Assembly: GCA_013180625.2 (NCBI GenBank)
Contig: SNVD02009613.1
Location: forward strand, 330,638 to 394,637
DNA length: 64,000 nucleotides
Direction: 5' to 3'
From: Boswellia sacra
Lineage: Eukaryota > Streptophyta > Magnoliopsida > Sapindales > Burseraceae
The notes under the pieces were generated by a model. It was given only the letters and a program-made list of their open reading frames with translations. It did not search any database and had not been told where the DNA came from. Below are positions 55,641 to 64,000 of this stretch, piece after piece. Position 1 is the stretch's first letter. Each line of letters starts with the position of its first letter. Both the position numbers and the translations under genes were made by a program.

Positions 55641-57480
55641 TGGTGGAGGTCAAATACCTGGCTGGTAAGTATGCTTATAGTGTACTTTTTTAGTGTTTGT
55701 GCTCCACAAACCCCCCCTAAAATAGGTGAAGGAACCCTAGTTTCTACGTCTTTTAGTTTTGGTCCATAGCTTTGGTTTTTTATATTTTCGCACTTCAAGC
55801 TCTGTTTCAACTTTGGTCCTTTGGTTTGTCATCATTGGGCTTTAAATCATAAGCTACTCTGTAGTGCTTACAGTTAAACTGGCGTGAGGCAGTTTATTCT
55901 AGCGTGCGCCAGTTTAACTAGAGTGCGCCACTTGTTCTGTAGTCTATAAAAAGCCTATTTTTTTGAGAAGAATGAGTTTATACATCCTCTCGATTATAGT
56001 TTTCTAGAAACACCATTTTCCCAGCCTTTTAGTGATTTGTGTGAGCTTTTGAGTCAATTTCCTTTGAGTTTTGTACACTCTAGCTTCGTTTTGACGACTT
56101 GGTGAGCCCGAGGGCAATGAATATATTGCTACCTTCCTCTTCATGATTATATTTTCTTTATGTTTCACGCTTTCCTTTATGTTTTTACACTTCACCACGT
56201 GTTCTCATGAGTTTTTATGTCCTTTTTGAAAATGGGTTTCAGTAGTATTGGTCCATATGCTTTGTTTTGTTATTTTTTAGTGAAAATATGAACCTATGAG
56301 CATTTTTGTGTCACTCTTGCATTTATTACGAATTTTGACATTTTTTTTATGATTTTTGTAAGTTTAAATGCCTTTCCACGATTTATATGCTTAGAAATGC
56401 ACACTAGGCTTTATTCCCTTATGGTAGCTTGCAATGTATATGTGTTTTCTTTTAGTTTTTGAACTTTATAGGCTTGATATAATATGAATAGTGGGTTGTA
56501 CACTTTGGGTTGTTTAGTTAATGAGTATTTAATTTTGTTAATGTAATGAAAATGAAGTTTATGGTCAATGTAAGCATGTGTGTAGGTTTAAAACTTTTTG
56601 TTTCCTTTAAAATGTTAAATATGCATGAAAAGTGGGCTGTTTTAACGTATTTTATTATGGTGAGATTTTTTTTATTTTTGTTTATGTGGTTTGAGGAGCT
56701 CAATAGCTTAGAAACGCATGCTAGTGAAGTAGGATGGAAACTACTTATATGTTTAGTTAGTTTTCTTGTTGATTTGTTCCTTGTTTTGATAATAAATGCT
56801 CATGCCAATGCTTAAGTGTTATTACTGTGTTGTTGATAATGTTTTGAGGAGACTTGGTGGAAGCAAGAACGAGTGGGTGGTGAGCGGCCTTGCGTTGATG
56901 GCAAGGATGGCAAGGCGCTCACTTCCCATCTCTTTACGTTGATTTGGCTATGTTGGAAGTGTTGAAGGGTAAACGGGCTCGCATTGTTGGTGAGATGTTT
57001 ATCGTGGAGATTGGGGGTTCGATAGGATGAGTTGCTGATGCCAGATGTGAGTAGGCTCACATTGTTTGGTGGGAAACTCGATTGAGACAGATGTGGAAGT
57101 GAGGTATGTTATCGAAGTATTGAGGTGTGCGTATGACCATGAGGATGTTGGAAACAGGTGGATTCACGTTCATTGGCGAGGGATCCGTTCTCCAATGGTA
57201 GATCCTCTTTATAGTACGTGGCACATTTGGGTGATGTAGGAGTGAGACTTGGAGTGCTTTGATTTCAATTTCTTTAACTTTATTTGTTCCTGCCTTTGAA
57301 CTTTTTTTATCGCATTAGGGAAATAGATACAATTATGATCTCATCCTCTCTTATGTCTGATTGAATATATATTTAGTTCTGTATTTCTTACTTGTGGTTG
57401 AATCACCTCACATGTACTAAAAGATAAAATTTGTTGTGTGCATTTAAAACAAGTTAGGATTAAAATAGACAACAATTAAC
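55641..57480. other. Intergenic DNA, nothing firm recognised
   Basis: Contains a small triple repeat near 55880-55930 (CTGGCGTGAGGCAGTTTATT, GCGTGCGCCAGTTTAACT, GTGCGCCACTTG). 56040-56220 has a leader-like look. No protein family recognised. Confidence 0.35.
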
Positions 57481-57489
57481 AATTGAAAA

Positions 57490-57735
57490 CCATAGCCTTG
57501 GTAGACCCTAGTGGAGGCCGGACTTTGTTCGGGTGGATCAAAGATTCGTACTGAGCTTCCAGGACCCCTTTCTGAAGGGTGAAGGTGGTTTAGGTCTAGA
57601 AGCAAAGGATTCAGTTGTCTTTACTCAAATACTTTGTCCCATGGTTAGATTACCTAGGTGGCGACTCCCAAAGCGACTCTCGCAGCATGGCCCAAGCTTT
57701 TGTCGCTATGGGCTCGCCAGTGGAAAGGAACCCCC
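57490..57735 (+). mobile_element. Remnant resembling an LTR retrotransposon leader
   Basis: ACCTAGGTGGCGACTCCCAA at 57652 resembles the TGGCGACTC primer site (Arg tRNA) of TAT/Ogre-type Gypsy elements, and GGAACCCCCGCCCACATTA follows. No LTR pair or protein domain was found, so this is a weak call. Confidence 0.3.
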
Positions 57736-57739
57736 GCCC

Positions 57740-58290
57740 ACATTATCTTTTTATGATTTTTTTTTCACTTAAAACTTAATCTAAAATATTTTTATCTAAA
57801 TGAAAAAGCCTAACATATTTAACTTTTATCTAAATGCAAATGTCTAGATGGTTTATAACACCTTTAATTCTAAAAAATACCCCTATCTAATTCATTATTT
57901 AGCTTTTATATTTGACCTTTATATAACAATACATATTCAAGTAATTACATTTATATTATTATGCTGTAAATTATTATTTACTTATTTAGAAAAATAATTT
58001 ATAGTACAATAATAAAATACTTAAAATTATAAATATTTAAATACTTCAATATTAATTTCTTCAAAATATTAATTTACAAATATAATTAATATATCAAAAA
58101 ACACAAGTGAAAACAACATCAAACAATAAAGATTTGACAAAAATATATGTATTAGGCAGTTTAATTTAGATGTTGAAATTAGAAAAAAAAAACATATCAT
58201 TCGGATTTATATATTCAGATATATTCAGACTTCAGTTTATTTAAAACCTATTCAGATTTTGACAAAAAAAAATCTTCCCTTTAATATTCA
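57740..58290. repeat. Dispersed AT-rich repeat, copy 2
   Basis: Same order of blocks as 11045-11610: TTATGATTTTTTTTTCACTTA, AAATGTCTAGAT, AAACATATCATTCGGATT, TTCAGATTTTGACAAAAAAA. Confidence 0.45.
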
Positions 58291-58458
58291 ATAGGTGTTC
58301 TTAAATTATTTAAATTATAATTAATATTTAATTTTGTTTTTAATTTGTTTATTAATTTTTTAACCATGTTATATATGCTGATGTGTCATAGTTAATTAAA
58401 CAAAGATTACCAAATTATCCTAACGTCGTTAAGTCTAACGGTCACCAGTTGGTGGTAG

Positions 58459-58625
58459 TAGGGATGCCAATGGGGCAGGGCAGGTCCAGGGCAGTAGGTA
58501 TTCGGCCTCACCCCATTGAATTATTTTGGTCCGGCCTTGCCCCATTGCCTCTAAACGTGCGGGGCAGGGCAAAAAGTTATTCAACAGATCCAGACCCATC
58601 CCGCCCTGCCTTACCCTTGTCATTT
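58459..58625. mobile_element. hAT-like terminal fragment (GGGGCAGGGC type)
   Basis: Starts TAGGGATGCCAATGGGGCAG, an Ac-like terminus, followed by many GGGGCAGGGC / GCCCTGCC motifs in both orientations. The matching right end was not found. Confidence 0.5.
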
Positions 58626-61600
58626 ACAATTTTTTTTTAATATCATGTTTAATAAAAAATTAAAACATATACTAACATATCACGTATAATTATAACCACT
58701 TTTTAACAATTTATTCAAGCTAAAAATCATACATACTATTCCAATACAACAATTCAACAAAAAATACCAACAAACAAAATCAATAAGTACATGGCTATAA
58801 CCGTAACAAACACACTTAATTGTATGATTTTTAGACAATTGGCTCTTGTTACAAATTTTACAAAACTTTGCAAAATTTATTTAGACACATATAGGACACC
58901 TCATTAAAAGTGTTAGATCAAAATGAGGTCATGAAATCCTTGAAACAACTAAGTTTTGCTAACTCTCAATTTCTGTCTAGTAGACTTGCATTTTGAATAG
59001 TAATTTTCACAAAATGAAAACAATTTGACAAAGCTTCAAAAATCATGACATTTTTCAGATTTAAAGGTGATGCACACAATATTATACATGCAAAAAATAA
59101 GAATTGTTTACGAAGTATAAGTCAACGAAAATCAATTTGGTTTCCATGCTCTATTATTAAAACAAGGAATTCTAGGTCTGCCGCTCAAATTTTGAAAATT
59201 TATGATAAATCATATAGACCTTCAATTTGAGAAAACAATTTTTTTAAAAATATTTTTGAGTTTATAACAAGTTAAAAGAATCAGTTTTGCAAGATACTTC
59301 ATTAGTTGTAATAGTTTTTGTATAAACCTAGACATGTCTGAAAAATTGCAGAAATTTCTAGGTTTGGGCAGCAAACTTCAAAACTTCACTAAAAATCAAA
59401 TACTATGAATTTTCAAGTGAAACAAAATTCTTTATAACATTTGAGATATCTATTTTTTTTCAACAATCAACAAATATTTTGATAAATTAATAAATAATTG
59501 ATTTTATAAATAAAATAAAAATATTTTTATATTTTGTATATATTTTTTAAAAAATAAAATTCTTACTTTTTTTGTACAAATTAATATAATGCATGAATAC
59601 ATATAACATAATATAATTTTGAAATAATACTATTTTTAGTACTATACAATGTAATGCTATATGTTATAATACTATATTATGCTATATAGTGTCGCACACC
59701 AAACATCTCCTTAAATTTTAACACTTATTAGCACGTAATTTCAAGAACTTAATGATATGCTTATTTTTAATTTGCAAATAAGTATTAAATGGACTAATTA
59801 GCTTTGAGTGACATGTTTACCCTTAGTATTAATATTTAATATAATATAGATTCATTAAAAATTAAATACTTAACAAAATTAAATTAAGATATCAATAACA
59901 ATAATAATAAAAAATTAAAATAAAATTACATATCTTCTTTAATATGGTAAATTTATTATAATGAATTAAATAGATTTTTTTAAAAAAATATTTTATTTAT
60001 TTTTTTTCAAGAATTTTAAAAATTTGAAAAATTTTGAACAACCATCAGAATCGATGATAGTGTTATCGCCAACCACCACCTACCGTTGCCCACCACCAAT
60101 TATATCATGCGTTTGGCGACACCTACAACACCAGCATGACCGTTTGTGCTCGATCTACAAGGATATTGAAGTGTTTTTGGAAGATATGACGGCGTTTGGC
60201 CGTTAAAGGCCATAAACATTTGGGTGGCTGAAAGTTTCTCCGCTTTTATTGGAAGAACATCATCCTATCTTGCAAAAATACTCTGATAGCCTTGTAGATC
60301 GAGCGGCGCCAGTCATGGTGGTGCCAGAGGCGTTGCTGGATGCGTGATTGCAACATCAACTAGCGGTGAATACCACGATTGTCCGGTGACCTCCCCTACT
60401 ATTTTCAAAATTTGGAATTATTTTGATTATGTAGAAGGGTAATTTATATATTTTAATCTTTTCAGACATTTGGATAGAAAAAAGTGATAGATTTTCACTT
60501 TTCATGTGAGTGATTTGTTACTTAAAATAAGTGTTGAATATAAAAAAAAAAATTAAGAATACTTTTAAGTATTAAATGATAAGTGAAAGAAAACAAAGAG
60601 GCCATATGTAAGCTTACATTGTGGGCTCAACCATTTGACTATTACCATGAGGTAGGTTCAACTCTAACACCATTTCTCACATAGTATGATATTATTTGCT
60701 TTATGGACTCAATATAGCCTGGTTTTGCTCTCACCACTCTATGGGTCTTGGGTGTTACAAATTAATTTTAATATTTGATATTCAATACTATTTTTAAGTT
60801 TATTTCGAAGTGTTATTTTCCTCCTATTTTTAAGACCTAATACAAAATCTGATCCTTCGAGGATCAAATATTTCAAGAATCAGCTTTAAAATGTTTACTG
60901 AGCACTTAATAGCTATAGATATATGATAACCAACTTTTAGCAATTTGCGTGGGAATTTTTATTATATATGGGTACTATATTATAATACTGATGTAATATA
61001 AATAAATAAAAAAATTAATACGAGCTGTTAAAAGTAATTAAATATTCGGGTGATATTTGTGACGTTATGAATGGGTACGCGGGTATCAGCTGTTTAGATA
61101 TGTTGTAGTTTAGCAGGAGTTCTAGGATATAATTAATTAGATTGATTAGTATATAGAGTCCTAGCATTCGTTCATGGTCATAGATGACACGAAATGAGAC
61201 GAAACGAGACGTGAAGCAAATCACGCAACCAAAAGGTTACAAGTAACCCAAAACAGATGACTGACCCCTCTTTTCGCATTCCTATCCACCAAGTTAAGCT
61301 AAATTGCTTCTAAATTATTATCCACAAGATAACCCCAACATACTAGAGAGAGCACCGGCAACACTTTGCTTCTAAATTACTCTATAATGAAGTCAATATT
61401 ATATCATCATTTATTTATATCATGTGCAAATGTTAAAGATTTCTAAAAATTGAAAATTAAAAGGAAAAACTAAAAAGAAATCATTAAAAAAAGGCTTAAA
61501 CTCAGGCTACCATGCAAGCCCAGCCCGGTTGAGTGGCAATGGGTTGGGCCTAGCTGAACAAATTGTTTACAGAACATAACAGAGCTGATCAGGTTTTTAC

Positions 61601-61975
61601 AATCCTGTTTATCTGAATTAGGCTCAAGCCTTGATAGCACAGAGGGTTTATTAGGATTTCTGCAGAATTGCTAAACAACATTTTCTACTTGCTCGACGGT
61701 AGTCACGGTACTTTTTCAAAGTTTGTCTTTCAAATTTTGCAAGCTTGTTAAAGCATCAGAAAGTTAAATTAACTGTTTTCCCGTAATTAATAATGAACTG
61801 TACAATAAAGAAAAAAATAATGACAAACAAACCAGCAGTACTACTATTTATGCTATTCTGGGGGGAACCTAGCTTTAACTTTACTAATTATTTATGAGCT
61901 ATTAAATATGCATGAGATGAGCCGTATATTATACGTACCTATATTAAATTCCTCTCTCTCTCTTTTCAAGTTAAG
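58626..61975. other. AT-rich intergenic DNA
   Basis: No gene recognised in about 3.3 kb. Only a GC-richer island at 60030-60390 stands out, with short open frames that lack any recognisable motif. Confidence 0.5.
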
Positions 61976-62021
61976 ACAAAACAAACTTCAAAGTAAGACT
62001 GAATCCTTTCTATAGAAGTCA

Positions 62022-62238
62022 ATGGTGTTGAAGAGTCATTCACAAAGCTTTTCTCAAGAGAAAATTCGTCATTTAATGTTAAAGAAAGGTGGTTCATTTC
62101 CTGTCTCCATTTCAAGTGCGGAAAAGATGCGTAGTTTGTTTATTGCTAGGGATCAAGATCGTCAATATTCACTGCCATATGATGTTCTACCGATATTGTT
62201 TGGTAAGCTGACATGTTTAAGGATGTTAGTATTATATA
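62022..62238 (+). pseudogene. Fragment of an NLR-type disease resistance gene
   Basis: The frame reads QEKIRHLMLKKGGSFPVSIS, then AEKMRSLFIA and LPILFGKLTCLRMLVL. This is the junction between the NB-ARC domain and the first leucine-rich repeats of CC-NLR (RGA-type) proteins, where relatives have KVRHL, ASFPVSI, KLRSLLI and LTCLRAL. No P-loop or other NB-ARC motif was seen upstream. The frame is cut at 62238, where an LTR terminus begins (TGTTGATGCACG). It is therefore a truncated fragment, probably a relic of an exon interrupted by the insertion. Confidence 0.7.
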
Positions 62239-62560
62239 TGTTGATGCACGATTTCCGGACGGCCGGGGGAGCGGGTCGGAGCTCGGGTCGTGTGTCGGGT
62301 ACGGTCCTGCGAGCACAGAAAAACGGTCAGGGGTGCCGGCGCTAGTGCCGGCGGTGACCCTCCGACGCTCAAGTCAGTATCCGGCACTCCGAAATTCTCT
62401 GGGAGAAATTCCTAGAGAGAGAAGCTCTCAAACTAAAGGAATTGTAGAGAGATAAAGAGTTCAGAGAAAATGTGCATTTGTCAACTTGTGAAAAAGTTAC
62501 CTTGAGCAACGTTCCGGAGGGTATATATAGGAGTCGGGATGGGCTATTGTGGAACCCAGA
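62239..62560 (-). mobile_element. LTR terminus in minus orientation, inserted in the NLR fragment
   Basis: Read on minus, a TATA box (CTCCTATATATACCC, near 62522) is followed by a leader with GAATTTCTCCCAGAGAATTT, ACTGACTTGAGCGTCGGAGG and GTCACCGCCGGCACTAGCGC, ending CGTGCATCAACA at 62239. TTGAGCGTCGGAG is common wording in plant LTR R-U5 regions, and the CA end fits an LTR 3' terminus. The U3 part would be the array to the right. ATATA at 62234-62238 may be half of the target duplication. No partner was found within the window. Confidence 0.6.
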
Positions 62561-63340
62561 TAATAGGCCCAGAAGATGGGCTACAGTAATGGGCTTACTA
62601 TAATGGGCCCAAATAATGGGATACAGTAATGGGCTTACTGTAATGGGCCCATGTAATGGGATACGGTAATGGGCTAACCGTATTATAAATAATTGAGCTG
62701 GGCTGGGTCATTGTGGGACCCAGATAATGGGCCCAGATAATGGACCCAGATAATGGGCCCAGATAATGGACCCAGATAATGGACCACAGTAATGGGCTTA
62801 CTGTGTTAGAGACAATTAGGCCCAATATTATTATGGCCATAACAGTAGTCCCCCCAGGCCCAAGTTGACCAATGGGTCGACGTAGGGACTATTAAATTAT
62901 TCATGGGCCCGAATAATGGGCTACAGTAATGGGCTTACTGTAATGAGCCCATGTAATGGGATACGGTAATGGGCTTACCGTATGGACCCGGATAGTAGGA
63001 TACAGTAATGGGCTTACTGTAATAGGCCCAGCTAATAAGATACAGTAATGGGCTTACTGTAATGGGCCCAGATAATGGGATACAGTAATGGGCTTACTGT
63101 AATGGGCCCATGTAATAGGATACGGTAATGGGCTTACCGTATTATAAATAATTGAGCTGGGCTGGGTCATTGTGGGACCCAGATAATGGGCCCAGATAAT
63201 GGGCCCAAATAATGGACCACAGTAATGGGCTTACTGTGTTAGAGACAATTAGGCCCAATATTATTATGGCCATAACAGTAGTCCCCCCAGGCCCAAGTTG
63301 ACCAATGGGTCGACGTAGGGACTATATAGTTATTTCTGGG
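62540..63340. repeat. TAATGGGCCC / CAGTAATGGGCTTACTG array with a 455-bp duplication
   Basis: More than twenty copies of (C/G)AGATAATGGGCCCA and of the palindrome-like CAGTAATGGGCTTACTG or CGGTAATGGGCTTACCG. A larger block (from TGTAATGGGCCCATGTAAT to TGGGTCGACGTAGGGACTAT) occurs at about 62640-62895 and again at about 63100-63326, nearly identical, so part of the array was duplicated recently. Confidence 0.85.
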
Positions 63341-63394
63341 CTAAAAATTAAATGCGTCAAGGGGCCAGCCCAAATATGTGATCTATTAAACCCT

Positions 63395-63545
63395 AAGTTG
63401 GTGCTCTATATAAAACACAAGTATTGGGGAGTAGGGTTTACTCAAAAATAGGAGAGAGCACCCGGGAGGCGATCAGTACAAGTGACCCCAGCAAACAGGA
63501 CTCTCCAACCTGAACCTGGATTTTCCAACCGCCACAAGTAAGTAC
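63395..63545 (+). promoter_or_regulatory. TATA-bearing leader to the right of the array
   Basis: GCTCTATATAAAACACAAG (63401) is followed by GGAGAGAGCACCCGGGAGGC and a leader ending CCACAAGTAAGTAC, which contains a splice donor (AG-GTAAGT-like: AAGTAAGT). It looks like the start of a transcript running right, across the GC-rich minisatellite. Confidence 0.45.
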
Positions 63546-63689
63546 TTTTCACTTGTGTATACACTTTAGAGTGCATGGAAAAAATTTTTCTTTAATGCAA
63601 AAATTTTGTACGGATTATGCCCTACGTATGTTTATGCGATTGTGTGTGAAAGAAAATGAAATATGAATGAGTTTTTGGACGTGGTGGAG

Positions 63690-64000
63690 TCCCTGGGCGC
63701 GCAGCATGGGCACGCTAGGCGTGCTGTCCGGGTGCGCAGCATGGGCGCGCAGCATGGGCACGCTGGGCGTGCTGCCCGGGTGCGCAGCATGGGCGCGCTG
63801 CCTAGGCGTGCTGCCTGGGCACGCAGCATGGGCGCGCTGGGCGTGCTGCCCGGGTGCGCAGCATGGGCGCGCTGCCTAGGCGTGCTGCCTGGGCGCGCAG
63901 CATGGGCGCGCTGCCTGGGCGCACTGCCTGGACACGCTGCATGGGCGCGCTGGGCGAGAGCCTGTGCGCGCGGGGCGAGCAGGCGAGAGCCTGTGCGCGC
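63690..64000. repeat. GC-rich minisatellite (GGGCGCGCTGCCT / GGGCGCGCAGCAT)
   Basis: Tandem 12-13-bp units, arranged in larger blocks of about 35-60 bp, run to the window edge. Nearly every unit holds GCGCGC. Open frames on both strands (Ala, Arg, Cys, Gly, Trp-rich) follow from the repeat and are not called as genes. Confidence 0.85.

Noticed and set aside
55312..55810. Overlapping minus frames of 100 and 123 codons
   Set aside because: They follow from the 33-bp period of the minisatellite and contain no recognisable domain.
60024..60390. GC-richer island with a 60-codon frame
   Set aside because: No motif, no splice structure and no neighbouring exon; left as intergenic.
62540..63340. 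Regular repeats suggestive of a CRISPR array
   Set aside because: Units are adjacent and palindromic without unique spacers, in a plant nuclear context; it is a satellite-like array.

Overview
This is nuclear DNA from a flowering plant, most likely a eudicot. It is AT-rich, with GT-AG introns, long gene-free stretches and several superfamilies of plant transposon inserted into one another. I cannot name the species from the sequence.

Two host genes look functional. At the left edge (1-2350, minus strand) is the 5' part of TH1, the plastid bifunctional thiamin-biosynthesis enzyme; it runs off the window. At 36449-46473 (plus strand) is a complete RecQ helicase of the RECQ4A/BLM type. Its 25 coding exons join in one frame to about 1210 residues. 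A truncated NLR-type resistance-gene fragment lies at 62022-62238 and is broken by an LTR.

Most of the rest is mobile DNA. From left to right: a fold-back element with long inverted arms (2518-4203); a very young Ty3/Gypsy retrotransposon with a 5-bp target duplication, LTRs that differ at one base, and a gag-pol frame broken by two stop codons (5139-10436); a probable large old LTR (12614-15342); then a nested block from 15793 to 33712. The ends of that block are hAT-like and flanked by a perfect 8-bp duplication. It has been entered by two further elements. The first is a 6-kb CACTA element (16306-22319) carrying exons of MDN1, CSN1, an O-fucosyltransferase, RACK1 and an unidentified gene, all on the minus strand. 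The second is a 10.4-kb Mutator-like element (23013-33425) with a decayed MURA transposase, a convergent ULP1-like protease gene of the Kaonashi type, a captured ARGONAUTE N-domain exon, and dense arrays of a TGTCGAGTGTCGG-like motif.

A second gene-carrying CACTA-like element starts at 48969 and holds importin-alpha and DUF547 exons, again on the minus strand; its right end was not found. The right flank (53.6-64 kb) is minisatellites, hAT-like and LTR remnants, AT-rich DNA, a TAATGGGCCC array with TATA-bearing leaders pointing outward on both sides, and a GC-rich minisatellite that runs off the window.

Exon boundaries were deduced by eye from splice sites and protein-family similarity. Family names are recognitions from memory, not database hits.
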